Shown here: in pieces, positions 18,006-28,077 of the stretch
How positions within the stretch are numbered: the first letter of the stretch is position 1
Layout of the letters: each line of letters begins with the position of its first letter
NCBI GenBank assembly: GCA_028694105.1
Contig: JAQUUC010000012.1
Location: 1 to 61,865 of the forward strand
Length of the DNA stretch: 61,865 nt
Origin: Hespellia sp.
GTDB taxonomy: Bacteria > Bacillota > Clostridia > Lachnospirales > Lachnospiraceae
Reading direction: 5' to 3'
Translations under genes and position numbers: made by a program
The notes under the pieces: generated by a model
Database searches by the model: none
What the model saw: the letters and a program-made list of their open reading frames with translations, nothing else
Told to the model about the DNA's origin: nothing

Positions 18006-19295
18006 ATGAGTGAAAAAAGAGAATATAAATTTGAGACATTACAGTTACATGTAGGACAGGAAACCCCAGACCCGGCAACCGATGCGAGAGCAGTTCCGAT
18101 TTACCAGACAACATCGTATGTGTTCAGAAACTGTAAACATGCTGCAGACCGTTTCGGTCTGGCAGATGCGGGAAATATTTACGGAAGACTTACCAATTCA
18201 ACGCAGGGAGTATTTGAAGAGCGTATCGCAGCACTAGAAGGAGGCTCGGCAGCACTTGCGGTTGCATCCGGAGCGGCAGCGATTACGTACACCCTACAGA
18301 ATCTGGCATCTCAGGGAGATCACATCGTATCATCGAAATACATTTATGGTGGAACGTACAACTTACTGGAGCATACACTTCCACAGCAGGGAATCACATC
18401 TACCATCGTTGATACCGATCATCTCGATGAGGTTGAGGCAGCAATTCAGGAGAATACCAAGGCGGTTTATATCGAGTCAATCGGTAATCCAAATGCGAAT
18501 CTCGCAGACATTCAGAAGATTGCGGACATTGCTCATAAGCATGGAATCGTATTGGTGGTGGACAGCACATTTGCAACTCCATACCTTCTTCGTCCATTTG
18601 AATATGGCGCAGATATCGTGGTACATTCCGCAACAAAATTCATCGGCGGACATGGTTCCTCCCTTGGTGGTGTGATCATTGAAAGTGGTAAATTCGACTG
18701 GAAAGCATCCGGTAAATATCCAAAACTCACAGAGCCGGATCCAAGCTACCACGGCGTAGTATTTGCAGATGCATGCGGACCTGCAGCATTTGTAACCAGA
18801 ATCCGCGCGGTTGTTCTTAGAGATACAGGTGCAACATTGGCACCGCTCAACGCATTTCTCTTCATTCAGGGAATTGAGACACTATCTCTTCGCGTGGAAC
18901 GCCACGTGGAAAATACAAAGAAAGTGGTTGAATTCCTTGCAAATCACCCGAAGGTTGAGAAGGTGAACCATCCATCCCTCCCGGACAGCCCGTATCATGA
19001 GCTTTATAATAAATATTTCCCAAATGGCGGCGCATCCATCTTCACATTTGAAGTAAAGGGCGGCGAAAAAGAGGCGCAGGAATTCATCGATCATTTGAAA
19101 ATCTTCTCTCTTCTGGCAAATGTTGCGGATGTGAAATCATTAGTCATTCATCCGGCAAGCACGACGCATTCACAGATGAGTGAGGAAGAGCTGGCAAACT
19201 CGGGAATCAAGCCGAATACAGTCAGACTGTCAATCGGAACAGAGCATATCGACGATATCATTTACGATTTGGAGCAGGCATTCGCGACAATCTAA
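18006..19295 (+). CDS. metY: O-acetylhomoserine sulfhydrylase-type PLP enzyme
   Basis: Cys/Met metabolism PLP enzyme (429 residues) using sulfide or methanethiol with O-acetylhomoserine. Seen: [20 protein letters not shown] at the N-terminus, the PLP-Lys in [15 protein letters not shown], and the substrate-loop pattern [11 protein letters not shown]. The extra ~60 residues around DPSYHGVVF are typical of MetY and not of MetB or MetC. ATG 18006 is chosen; the upstream frame overlaps the regulator gene. Confidence 0.9.
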   Translation: MSEKREYKFETLQLHVGQETPDPATDARAVPIYQTTSYVFRNCKHAADRFGLADAGNIYGRLTNSTQGVFEERIAALEGGSAALAVASGAAAITYTLQNLASQGDHIVSSKYIYGGTYNLLEHTLPQQGITSTIVDTDHLDEVEAAIQENTKAVYIESIGNPNANLADIQKIADIAHKHGIVLVVDSTFATPYLLRPFEYGADIVVHSATKFIGGHGSSLGGVIIESGKFDWKASGKYPKLTEPDPSYHGVVFADACGPAAFVTRIRAVVLRDTGATLAPLNAFLFIQGIETLSLRVERHVENTKKVVEFLANHPKVEKVNHPSLPDSPYHELYNKYFPNGGASIFTFEVKGGEKEAQEFIDHLKIFSLLANVADVKSLVIHPASTTHSQMSEEELANSGIKPNTVRLSIGTEHIDDIIYDLEQAFATI

Positions 19296-19341
19296 ATTGT
19301 TATAAATAATGAAACATGGAAGAATTCAGGAGGAAAACATC

Positions 19342-20271
19342 ATGGCCAAGGTATATGGAAGCATTACGGAATTAATTGGAAAGACACCACTTTTAGAAGT
19401 AAAGAATATTGAAAAGGAATTAGAGTTAAAAGCAAAAGTATTAGTGAAGCTGGAATATTTTAATCCGGCTGGAAGTGTCAAGGACAGAGTGGCACTGAAT
19501 ATGGTAGAAGATGCTGAGAAAAAGGGGCTGATCAAACCGGGTGCGACCATTATCGAACCGACAAGCGGAAATACCGGCATCGGTCTTGCATCTGTGGCAG
19601 CAGCCAAAGGATATAAAGCAGTGTTTACAATGCCTGAGACGATGAGCATTGAGCGCAGAAAGTTATTGTTGGGTTACGGTGCAGAAATTGTACTGACAGA
19701 CGGCAAATCGGGAATGAAAGGCGCGATTGCAAAGGCAAATGAGCTTGCAGACGCAGAGGATAACGCGATCGTTCTCGGACAGTTCATCAACCCGGCAAAC
19801 CCAGCAGCGCATCTTGCAACAACAGGTCCGGAAATCTGGGCGGATACAGACGGTGAAGTCGATGTGTTTATCGCAGGAGTCGGTACAGGCGGAACGGTTA
19901 CCGGAACCGGAACATACCTCAAAGAGCAGAAGTCTTCCGTTAAAGTTATTGCTGTGGAGCCTAAGAACTCTGCTGTATTAAACGGCGGACAGCCGGGACC
20001 TCACGGACTGCAGGGAATCGGAGCCGGATTTGTGCCGGATGTGCTGAACACAGAAATCTATGATGCAGTAGAGGATGTGGAGAATGAGGAAGCATATGCA
20101 GCAACGAAATTGCTCGCGAAGAAAGAGGGCGTACTGGTAGGAATTACATCGGGCGCGGCTCTGCATACAGCAATAAAAGAGGCACAGAAGGAAGAAAATG
20201 CAGGAAAGACGATTGTGGCATTGCTTCCGGATACTGGGGAGAGATATTTGTCTACGCCGCTGTTTGAATAA
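19342..20271 (+). CDS. cysK: cysteine synthase A (O-acetylserine sulfhydrylase)
   Basis: PLP enzyme making cysteine from O-acetylserine and sulfide. Motifs: FNPAGSVKDRVAL with the PLP-Lys, EPTSGNTGIGLA binding the substrate, GVGTGGTVTGTG binding PLP phosphate, and HGLQGIGAGFVP. 309 residues, normal. Start at ATG 19342 behind CAGGAGG. It lies 46 bases behind metY in the same operon. Confidence 0.95.
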   Translation: MAKVYGSITELIGKTPLLEVKNIEKELELKAKVLVKLEYFNPAGSVKDRVALNMVEDAEKKGLIKPGATIIEPTSGNTGIGLASVAAAKGYKAVFTMPETMSIERRKLLLGYGAEIVLTDGKSGMKGAIAKANELADAEDNAIVLGQFINPANPAAHLATTGPEIWADTDGEVDVFIAGVGTGGTVTGTGTYLKEQKSSVKVIAVEPKNSAVLNGGQPGPHGLQGIGAGFVPDVLNTEIYDAVEDVENEEAYAATKLLAKKEGVLVGITSGAALHTAIKEAQKEENAGKTIVALLPDTGERYLSTPLFE

Positions 20272-20280
20272 TGCAGAAAT

Positions 20281-20342
20281 AGAGATGATGTGAAGAGAAG
20301 ACCTTGGAAGTGAATCCAAGGTCTTTTTTTCACATCATCTCT
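20281..20342. terminator. cysK terminator, nested long hairpin
   Basis: Inner stem GACCTTGGA (20300-20308) / TCCAAGGTC (20315-20323) with seven T residues (20324-20330). An outer 13-base pair of arms, AGAGATGATGTGA (20281-20293) and TCACATCATCTCT (20330-20342), extends it. Confidence 0.9.
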
Positions 20343-20360
20343 ATACATCTTAAATCAACT

Positions 20361-20427
20361 GTTCGGAATTCTCCACCGCAGAGTTCAGTTTTGTGCATTG
20401 AATGCAGGCTATAAGTTTTGTTATCAT
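20361..20427 (+). promoter_or_regulatory. promoter and tandem operator of the wall-anchored glycosidase gene
   Basis: Two direct 17-base repeats, GTTCGGAATTCTCCACC (20361-20377) and GTTCAGTTTTGTGCATT (20383-20399), start 22 bases apart. The second abuts a possible -35 TTGAAT (20398-20403), 18 bases before TATCAT (20422-20427). The same pair with the same spacing precedes the ABC operon at 27967-28005. A pair of direct repeats two helical turns apart is typical for AraC-type activators; YesN, encoded between the two, is the obvious candidate. Confidence 0.65.
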
Positions 20428-20465
20428 GAACAGAACTAAGATAAATTTGCGAAGAGGAGGATTTT

Positions 20466-23400
20466 ATGAGTAGAGGAAAGTGTTACAAAATGGTTTCAGG
20501 GGTAGTGTTAGCTACAATGATGTGTACGCTAGTGACATCGGCAGTGCCAGTTACTGTACATGCAAATCCTGAGGGGGAGAGCGAGTGGCAGACGCTTGAG
20601 TCACAGTTAAGTACTTATGGAGGAACTTGGAATACACCAGAGTACAAAGAGGCAATTAATGATAACATACCACAGACGGCTCTTATGGGAAATGGCGATG
20701 TGGGAGTCACGTCCTATGGAAATGAAAAAGAAAAAAGTTATTTGATATCAAAAAGTAATTTTATCAGTTCGGGTGACTTGAAAACCAGTGCTCCATTTGC
20801 GGCCAATGATCTTTCGGCAAGAGCGATTGCATTAGGTGGAATGACAATTAAAGAAGACGGAACTGTAAATAAATCTTTAACACAGCAGCCAGATGTTACA
20901 GTAACAGCCAGCTCGGTACATGATGTATTTGAACCCGAACGAGCAATAAATGGTAAGATCAGCGCATCAGAAGAAAGTTGGTGCAGTTCACTTAACGGCC
21001 CTCACTGGCTTGAAATTGATCTGGGAAAGGAACAGACAATTGCTAAATATGTCATGTATCATATGGGAAAAGCCAGACCGGACTTGTCTCGTTTTAATAC
21101 AAATTCATATAAAGTTAGTGTTAAGACGGAAACATCCGAGTGGACAGTAATTGATGAAGTGACGGGGAATACAGGAGATACTACAAGATGCGTTTTAAGT
21201 GAACCGGTAAATGCAAGATATGTAAAAATTGAGTTTGTACAGGGGGAACAGGCTTCCAATGACAGAGCCCGTATTTCTGAATTTGAGCTCTTTTCAAGTG
21301 CTTCAGATAAAAGCATCTTTGAAACAGAAAACAAATCGCTTACACAATTACCAGATGTTACAGTAACAGCCAGCTCGGTACATGATGTATTTGCTGCAGA
21401 AAATGTGACAAACGGTAAAATCAGTGCAGCAGAGGAAGGATGGGTAAGTGCTCCCGGCTCAGCTGGTCAATGGGTAAAGATTGATCTTGGAAGTGAAAAG
21501 ATATTTCAAAAATATATAGCTTATCATATTGGAAAGGCAAGAACAGATCTGCCTCATTTTAATACCAGATCGTATAAAGTATATGCAGGCAATGCGGATT
21601 CGGATGATGCATATGTAGAGATTGACTCGGTTGAGGAAAATACAGGGGATATAACTGAAAAAGTATTTGATCAGCCAATTTCAGCAAGATACATAAAAAT
21701 TGTATTTAATGAAGGTCAGCAAACAGGAGACATTGGAGCACAGCGGGCTAGACTCGCAGAGTTCGAGCTGTTCCAGTACCCGGAAGATGAGAGCATTTTC
21801 TCAGTGAATACTGAAAATTTCAGTGAGCATCAGGATATTGCAAAAGCAGATCTGACAACGGATATGCTGATTGGCAATGTTCCAGTATCCATGAATACTT
21901 GGCTTTCCGCAACGGAAAATACTATGATTACACAGATTCAGTCAAATGGAGATGCGTCGGTGGATCTGGATGTATCTGCATGGACAAAGGATGATGGCAG
22001 TGAGAACTATAAAACAGAATCAGGAAATCAGGATAATGTAGTCTGGTCCTCACGCAGTACACACAATGCTGCAAAGGAGAATCCTGAAAGCTGGACTTCT
22101 AAAGCGGTTATTGCGACGAAAGTTCTGGGCGATAAAACTGTGAGTCCACAAAAAAATAGTGATGCCAGCTCTAGCTTGAAGTTTACGTTGAATCCGCAGG
22201 AAAAGATTTATGTGGTTACGACAATTGGCGGCGGTGGTCAGACCTATAATAATCAGGATATCTTGCAGCAAACAGAGCCGTTGGAAGAGGCGATAAATCT
22301 TTCTAATGCATATAGCGGTGTAGATTCTGTTGAAAGTTTGCAGCAGGCACATTTGGAATGGTGGAAAAACTATTGGATGAAATCCTACATAAATATAGGT
22401 GACGAGGATTACCACAGATACTATTATGGTTCTCTTTATTACATGGGCTGTACATCCAGAGCTGACAAAGTAGCTCCGGGTTTGTATGGGGTGTGGGTTA
22501 CAGACGATAATGCTAAGTATAACAATGATTATCACTTGAATTATAATTATATGGCTCCGTCTTACGGAATGTATTCCAGCAACCGACTGGATGCTCCCTA
22601 TGCGATGACTCAGCCAATACTGGACTATATGCCAAAAGCAGTGGAGGCCGCTAAGAACAATTTGAGTGATATTAAACCAGATTATGTTGCCACAAGACCG
22701 GAACTTGCGGATGGAATTGATGGTGCAGTTATATATCCGGTAGGATTATTGCCATGGGGACAAGTTGCATGGAATGCAACCTCAGCGGGAAAATATATCA
22801 ATCAAACGTTGGATGCACCTTTTGCAGCGACATTGTTTATATCTTATTATAACTACACTCAGGATGAGGAGTTTCTTCTTAACAGAGCATATCCGTTTGT
22901 TGAAAAAGTTGCAAAGTTCTATGAGAAATGGTGCGAGAAAGAGACAAATGAAGACGGTACCTATCAGTACAACTTGTATGACGGTGCTCATGAAGGTTTC
23001 TTTGACAAAAACTCCGGTGTAACAATAGGCGCAGTTCAAAATGTATATGAATTTTTAATAAATAATGCGGATGTGTTAAAAGCGAAAGCAGGAGTTACAG
23101 AAGAACAATATAATATGTGGGTAGATATGTATGAAAATATGTCTCCTATACCAGTGCGGACATATACGATTGGTGATTTCAGCAAGGATGTTTTTGCATT
23201 ATCAGAAGACGGGATGATCTTACGGCCGGAATCAGCCAGTGTAGAACTGGAATTTATTCATCCGGGAGAAAGATTAACGTTCGACTCTGATCCGGCGCAG
23301 TTGGAAATTGCCAGAAATACAGTAGAGGCGAAAGAGGCAGCAAATTCTGGAGTTTGGGGAAATATGAACAATGCTCCCAAAATGTTTACACAGGCAATAC

Positions 23401-24506
23401 GCTGTGGATATGATCCAGCCTATGTAATGGCGAAATTTAAAGAAACTAATATTAATTATATGAATGAAAACTTTACAATCCGTGATGGACATCATGGTAT
23501 TGAAAAGGCAGGAGCAATAGAGTTTATTAACAATATGTTACTTCAAAGCTCAAATGGATTTGTAAAGGTATTTCCAAATTGGACAGGTGCAGATGCACAG
23601 TTCAAAACTTTGAGAGAAAAGGGTGCTTATCTGGTATCATCTTCAATGACAAACGGAAAGGTAGATTATGTTGATATTGTAAGTGAAACAGGTAAAGATG
23701 TAAAACTAGTGTGTCCTTGGGAGGGTGCGTCTGTAACAGATGAAGCTGGAAATCCAGTGGAAGTAACTTATAGTGCTACGACAAACAGTCAAGAAAAAGT
23801 AGTTGAATTTGCAGCTAATGAGGGACAAACTTATCATGTTGCAGAGGGAACTGTCCTGCCGGACAAGGATAAACTTCAAGAATTATATGATTCTGTGGAT
23901 CATAATAAAAAAGAAAGCTATACGACACAATCTTGGTCGGAAGTGGAACTTGCACTTGAAAATGCCAAGCTTGTTCTGGATAATACAGAAGCAGAGGAAG
24001 CGGATATCACAGCGGCATTTGAGCAATTGGACAATGCAGTCAAGGCATTGAAACTTCGGGCAGATAAAACCATTTTGCAGGAGACAGTGACACAGGCCGA
24101 AGAACTTAATGAAGAAAAGTACACAAGCAGCTCATGGGAAAAATTAAAGGCAGCACTTGAAGAAGCAAAGAAAATTCTGAATGATGAAACGATTAGTAAC
24201 GCAGAGCAGGAGCGTGTAAATGCAGCAGCGGATGCTCTGAAAGAAGCGATTACTAATTTAAAAGAGCGGCCGGCAGAGCCAGACAAGCCAAATGTTCCAG
24301 ATGATTCAACGAATACAGATGAGATAACATCGGGGAATGGAGGTGCATCCGGAGGAGCCTCCAATGCAAAAGGTGACAAAAAGACTGCGGTTCAGACTGG
24401 TGATAATAGTTCTGTAACACCATTGCTGCTGTTGCTCGCTTTATCGGGGGTAATGGCTGTAGCAGGAGTTCGTGTAAAAAGGAACTCACGCAAAAAAAAT
24501 AAGTAA
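20466..24506 (+). CDS. cell-wall-anchored six-hairpin glycosidase-like protein with inserted F5/8C domains
   Basis: A 1346-residue secreted protein. The signal peptide ends about residue 33 (VTVHA). Catalytic-type N-terminal sheet residues 40-130 (TALMGNGDVGVTSYG) are interrupted by two F5/8 type C (CBM32-like) modules at about 135-277 and 289-437. The sheet then appears to resume (FSEHQDIAKADLTTDM) and leads to a long alpha-helical region with YHRYYYGSLYYMGC and DYHLNYNYMAPSYGMYSSN, suggesting an (alpha/alpha)6 glycosidase of GH95-like fold. Two FIVAR-like helical repeats precede a VQTGD sortase motif, a membrane helix and a basic tail. Substrate is unknown. Ribosome site GAGGAGG upstream. 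Regulation by the adjacent YesMN pair is inferred. Confidence 0.82.
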   Translation: MSRGKCYKMVSGVVLATMMCTLVTSAVPVTVHANPEGESEWQTLESQLSTYGGTWNTPEYKEAINDNIPQTALMGNGDVGVTSYGNEKEKSYLISKSNFISSGDLKTSAPFAANDLSARAIALGGMTIKEDGTVNKSLTQQPDVTVTASSVHDVFEPERAINGKISASEESWCSSLNGPHWLEIDLGKEQTIAKYVMYHMGKARPDLSRFNTNSYKVSVKTETSEWTVIDEVTGNTGDTTRCVLSEPVNARYVKIEFVQGEQASNDRARISEFELFSSASDKSIFETENKSLTQLPDVTVTASSVHDVFAAENVTNGKISAAEEGWVSAPGSAGQWVKIDLGSEKIFQKYIAYHIGKARTDLPHFNTRSYKVYAGNADSDDAYVEIDSVEENTGDITEKVFDQPISARYIKIVFNEGQQTGDIGAQRARLAEFELFQYPEDESIFSVNTENFSEHQDIAKADLTTDMLIGNVPVSMNTWLSATENTMITQIQSNGDASVDLDVSAWTKDDGSENYKTESGNQDNVVWSSRSTHNAAKENPESWTSKAVIATKVLGDKTVSPQKNSDASSSLKFTLNPQEKIYVVTTIGGGGQTYNNQDILQQTEPLEEAINLSNAYSGVDSVESLQQAHLEWWKNYWMKSYINIGDEDYHRYYYGSLYYMGCTSRADKVAPGLYGVWVTDDNAKYNNDYHLNYNYMAPSYGMYSSNRLDAPYAMTQPILDYMPKAVEAAKNNLSDIKPDYVATRPELADGIDGAVIYPVGLLPWGQVAWNATSAGKYINQTLDAPFAATLFISYYNYTQDEEFLLNRAYPFVEKVAKFYEKWCEKETNEDGTYQYNLYDGAHEGFFDKNSGVTIGAVQNVYEFLINNADVLKAKAGVTEEQYNMWVDMYENMSPIPVRTYTIGDFSKDVFALSEDGMILRPESASVELEFIHPGERLTFDSDPAQLEIARNTVEAKEAANSGVWGNMNNAPKMFTQAIRCGYDPAYVMAKFKETNINYMNENFTIRDGHHGIEKAGAIEFINNMLLQSSNGFVKVFPNWTGADAQFKTLREKGAYLVSSSMTNGKVDYVDIVSETGKDVKLVCPWEGASVTDEAGNPVEVTYSATTNSQEKVVEFAANEGQTYHVAEGTVLPDKDKLQELYDSVDHNKKESYTTQSWSEVELALENAKLVLDNTEAEEADITAAFEQLDNAVKALKLRADKTILQETVTQAEELNEEKYTSSSWEKLKAALEEAKKILNDETISNAEQERVNAAADALKEAITNLKERPAEPDKPNVPDDSTNTDEITSGNGGASGGASNAKGDKKTAVQTGDNSSVTPLLLLLALSGVMAVAGVRVKRNSRKKNK

Positions 24507-24524
24507 AGCAGGTTCATAAAAAGT

Positions 24525-24570
24525 AATGGGGATTTTGTACTGAGTAATTAGTACAAAACCCCCATTTTTT
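24525..24570. terminator. bidirectional terminator between convergent genes
   Basis: A 17-base stem with one mismatch: arms 24525-24541 and 24550-24566, A-rich before and T6 (24565-24570) after. It serves the glycosidase gene on plus and yesN on minus. Confidence 0.9.
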
Positions 24571-26101
24571 ACACCTCTTTGTTCTCCGAAGCCCATACGG
24601 AAGGGATAACCCCGGTCTCGTTTTTAAACACCCGGCTGAAATATCTGGCATCATCATAGCCCACTGCAAGGGCAATACTTTTAATATCCGCATTCTGCTT
24701 TAACAGTTCTTTTGCGTGCTCGATCCGCAGCGAAGTCAGGTACTGTAATGGGGAAGTTTTTCCCTCCTTTTTAAAAATACGATTGATATAGGAGGGTGTA
24801 TAACCATACCGTTTTTGCAGGTCCTCGGAGGTGATTTTCTGGGTGTAGTTGTTGTCTATGTACTGGCGGATCTTATCATAGAGGGAATCTGCAGTTAGCT
24901 CCGGGGAGTAATTGTGGTACAGATTTTTGATGGATACAGTGATGGCAGTACATAATTGTGTGGCAGTCCGGTAAGCGTGCAGTGCAGATAATGTGGAATT
25001 CATGGCGAGCTGGCAGGCGTGCTTATCAACGGAGAACAGCAGGGGAAGAATCTGGTAAACTTCATAAAGAAAATTATCTGCATAATGCTGTGGAATCTGC
25101 TGCTCGATATATTGCGTCAGTGTATCTTCTATATATTTTAAAAGTTGATGTAACGTATTGATCTGATAGAGGAAATCTATTTTTATACGCTGTTCTTTTG
25201 CGGTCCAGACTACATTGTTGCGCTCTTGTGAGAGCAGTGTGCAGGAGGAGCTGCACATGGTGATGGAATGTTTTGTCAACTGTCTTAGCTGCTTTGCCGT
25301 TGACCAGATACTTGTATATGGAATGGTACCATCACTGGTGGTCAGATGAAAGGGAATACCGGCTAAAGCAGAGGATAAATAGTTGTATAAAGACAAGTTG
25401 ATATATTCTGGACGAAGCTCTTTTGCATCGGTGTGCAGGATTATGAACTTCTGCAGCTGATAGGTTTCATCAATCAGCCAAAAGTGTTCCAGATTTTCAC
25501 TTGAATTTAGATATGCCTGAAAATCTACTTGTTCCCAGAGTCTCAGTGAGTCATTGGAATATTGTGGAATTACATATTGTGACGGCAGGTTTCCAATGGT
25601 AATCAGTGAAAGAATAAAGTTCTTACCTTCGAAGTATTGAGACGGAATTACATCATTTTCAGGCCCGGAAATCGTCATAGAGAGAATGTTCCGGTCTTTG
25701 TATTGTTTTTCTGTTAAAATGGTCTCAGACAATTTTGACAGAGATGAGGTTAAATCACTCTGGGATACCGGTTTTAAGATATATTCTTTTACACCATATT
25801 GAATGGCAGCCCGCGCATATTCAAAATTATTGTATCCGCTTAAAATAATAATATGGACAGCGGGATAGAGACTCTTGACCCGTTCAATGAGTTCAAGTCC
25901 GTTCATGCCGGGCATTTCTATATCTGTGATCAGAATATCGGGCACCTGCGTTTTAAAAAGCTCCAACACCTTGAGCCCATTGGGAGCTTTTCCGATTACG
26001 GTAATATAATCAGCAGAGTTTTCTATCTTTTTGGAAATATTGTTCAGTATGATTGGTTCATCCTCAGCGACAATCACGGTAATATACTTATCAAAATTCA
26101 T
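24569..26101 (-). CDS. YesN-type response regulator (REC + AraC)
   Basis: A 510-residue regulator. The N-terminal receiver (VIVAEDEPIILNNI, phospho-Asp in DILITDIEMPGMNG, Lys in EYILKPVSQSDL) and C-terminal AraC double helix-turn-helix (TSEDLQKRYGYTPSYINRIF ... IKSIALAVGYDDARYFSRVF) flank a long middle region without a recognised domain. Its start overlaps the 3' end of the kinase gene by 11 bases. Being between two sugar-related transcription units with the same tandem promoter repeats, it probably activates both. Confidence 0.92.
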   Translation of the reverse strand: MNFDKYITVIVAEDEPIILNNISKKIENSADYITVIGKAPNGLKVLELFKTQVPDILITDIEMPGMNGLELIERVKSLYPAVHIIILSGYNNFEYARAAIQYGVKEYILKPVSQSDLTSSLSKLSETILTEKQYKDRNILSMTISGPENDVIPSQYFEGKNFILSLITIGNLPSQYVIPQYSNDSLRLWEQVDFQAYLNSSENLEHFWLIDETYQLQKFIILHTDAKELRPEYINLSLYNYLSSALAGIPFHLTTSDGTIPYTSIWSTAKQLRQLTKHSITMCSSSCTLLSQERNNVVWTAKEQRIKIDFLYQINTLHQLLKYIEDTLTQYIEQQIPQHYADNFLYEVYQILPLLFSVDKHACQLAMNSTLSALHAYRTATQLCTAITVSIKNLYHNYSPELTADSLYDKIRQYIDNNYTQKITSEDLQKRYGYTPSYINRIFKKEGKTSPLQYLTSLRIEHAKELLKQNADIKSIALAVGYDDARYFSRVFKNETGVIPSVWASENKEV

Positions 26102-27881
26102 CTAATTTTCCTCCAATCTTTATAATTGAGCCGACGGTATCATTCTTGATATCGAAGATAAAATCATCTGCGTAAAAAAGCTTTAATCTTAAATAGATAT
26201 TGGCAAGGCCCATCCCGTTGATAGACAACTGTGGATAGTTGATTTCTGCATTGAGCGCTTCGATATTTTCATGGAAACTGTTCAGTGCTTCACTGGAGAA
26301 TCCTTCTCCATTGTCACGGACGGAGGTAATCCAATAGCCATTTTCCTTATAGGAGTTAATGTGAACTTCCAATCGCTGATTGGCTTTTCTGGAGTATTTC
26401 ACACAATTTTCAACGAAAGGCTGCAGTACAAGCCGTGGAATCTGAATCTGATTCAACGAGTCGTCCATATCATAATAAAAGGCAATCTCTGAACCGAATC
26501 GGATATGCATTAAATCTGTATAATTCTGCGTGTGTCTTAATTCGCTCTCAAAGGTAGTCTGTTTTGAGTAATCCTCGGTAATATAGCGAAGCATTTGTGT
26601 CAGTTTTATGCACATCTCGGAGACGGGCATATCATCATGCTCTTCCGCCATGATGGAAATAATGGTCAGTGTATTATATAAGAAATGTGAATCCATCTGC
26701 GCCTGAAGAGCCATGATCTGTGAGTGTATGGATAAAGTACGTGACTGTACAATGGTGTCCAAAGACTCTTTCAAACGAATCTGCATCTGTCCATATGCTT
26801 TGCTGAGCATTTCAAGCTCGTTCAGGTTACTGTTAGGAAGGAACTCGGGGTTGCTTGGGATTGAATCCAACTGCAGGTTGGAGATGCTGTCCCTAAGCTT
26901 ACTAATGGGAGAAGAAATACTTTTTGCAACCTGAAAGGAAATTACCGCCAGCAAAAGGAGCATTGTAATGGCAATGAGAAGGCTCACTTTCAAGAAGAAG
27001 GTCCTATTGCCATCAATATAGGAAGTTGGCGTGAGGAGTAAAGTCCTAAACTTGTAATCAGAAGATGTATAGGAAGTAATAATTTCATCCTTATTTGTAA
27101 TGGGATTGCGGAAAATAAGCTGCTTATCTGTATGAATGGATGTGTAATGGCGAACGGCCTCATCAGACAAGTTCGTGGGATAAATAATATTCTGCTGGTC
27201 ATCCAATATTAACAACTCACCCTTTTCACTGCCAAAAGCAGTTAGTGTATCGGCGATAAGGGAGCCGATAGAATTAACATCAATTTGTATTTCAATGATT
27301 GCTTTTGACGTTGTGAGTGGATAACGTCCAAAAGCACGAAGCAGAGAAATTGTTTCTGTATCAGGATCAGCACTGTAGAGTGAACCTGACGTGGATGGCT
27401 GAATCAGTCTTGAACCGTCTAAAGCCAGAACATCTTTGATGATTTGTTTTTGCTCTGAGGTTTCGGGTTCATATGGATGCGTTAAATATTCCCGGCCAAA
27501 GGTGGTTAGAGTGTTGGATTCAAGATTAATAATGTTCATATGAAAAAAAGAATAATCATAGCCAACTATATTATAAAGATTCTGATAGAATTCTTTCTCG
27601 TCCTGAAAGGTTAGCTCTTCTTTCGGTGTGAAAATATATTCGAGAATATCTTCAGATTCCAAAATCCGTTTTTGCTCACTGTTCAGGAGTTCCATATATT
27701 GATCCAGCTGTTGCAGAACAATTTTAGTGTGCTGTTTTGAATTTTGTACATAATTTTTCAAATAGGTATTATAAGAAAGAAAATAGTAAGCACCGCAAGC
27801 CGACAAAATCAGTATGGCGATTATGGAAATATAGGGTATAAAAATTTTAGACTGTATCGTTGAAAAGCGTTTTGATTTCAT
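26091..27881 (-). CDS. YesM-type sensor histidine kinase
   Basis: A 596-residue kinase of the HPK7/LytS-YesM group. An N-terminal transmembrane helix (IFIPYISIIAILILSACGAYYF), a ~250-residue extracellular Cache-like region, a second helix, HAMP, then the His_kinase box with MALQAQMDSHFLYNTLTIIS (phospho-His) and an ATPase domain with VLQPFVENCVKYS and GMGLANIYLRL. ATG at 27881, with GAGGGG upstream on minus, is chosen over the GTG-type extension to 27899. Partner of the overlapping yesN-like gene. It likely senses a sugar, possibly through the ABC binding protein. Confidence 0.91.
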   Translation of the reverse strand: MKSKRFSTIQSKIFIPYISIIAILILSACGAYYFLSYNTYLKNYVQNSKQHTKIVLQQLDQYMELLNSEQKRILESEDILEYIFTPKEELTFQDEKEFYQNLYNIVGYDYSFFHMNIINLESNTLTTFGREYLTHPYEPETSEQKQIIKDVLALDGSRLIQPSTSGSLYSADPDTETISLLRAFGRYPLTTSKAIIEIQIDVNSIGSLIADTLTAFGSEKGELLILDDQQNIIYPTNLSDEAVRHYTSIHTDKQLIFRNPITNKDEIITSYTSSDYKFRTLLLTPTSYIDGNRTFFLKVSLLIAITMLLLLAVISFQVAKSISSPISKLRDSISNLQLDSIPSNPEFLPNSNLNELEMLSKAYGQMQIRLKESLDTIVQSRTLSIHSQIMALQAQMDSHFLYNTLTIISIMAEEHDDMPVSEMCIKLTQMLRYITEDYSKQTTFESELRHTQNYTDLMHIRFGSEIAFYYDMDDSLNQIQIPRLVLQPFVENCVKYSRKANQRLEVHINSYKENGYWITSVRDNGEGFSSEALNSFHENIEALNAEINYPQLSINGMGLANIYLRLKLFYADDFIFDIKNDTVGSIIKIGGKLDEF

Positions 27882-27966
27882 AAATATTTCCCCTCTCAAA
27901 GTATCGTTATTATGTTACATTTAATATATCATATGAAAACAGCAAAAGAAAGCAGATGTAAAATTA

Positions 27967-28032
27967 GTTCAGGATTGTCCACATGGCAGTTCAAATTTGT
28001 GCATTTAGAAACGAAAAATTAAAGACTATAAT
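27967..28032 (+). promoter_or_regulatory. promoter and tandem operator of the ABC sugar operon
   Basis: Direct repeats GTTCAGGATTGTCCACA (27967-27983) and GTTCAAATTTGTGCATT (27989-28005), 22 bases start to start. Then a weak -35 TTTAGA (28004-28009), 17-base spacer and TATAAT (28027-28032). The poor -35 overlapped by the second repeat fits an activator-dependent promoter. Paired with 20361-20399. Confidence 0.68.
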
Positions 28033-28077
28033 ACAGATAACAACAAAATAATTGAATGAATCAGGAGGAAAAAAGTT

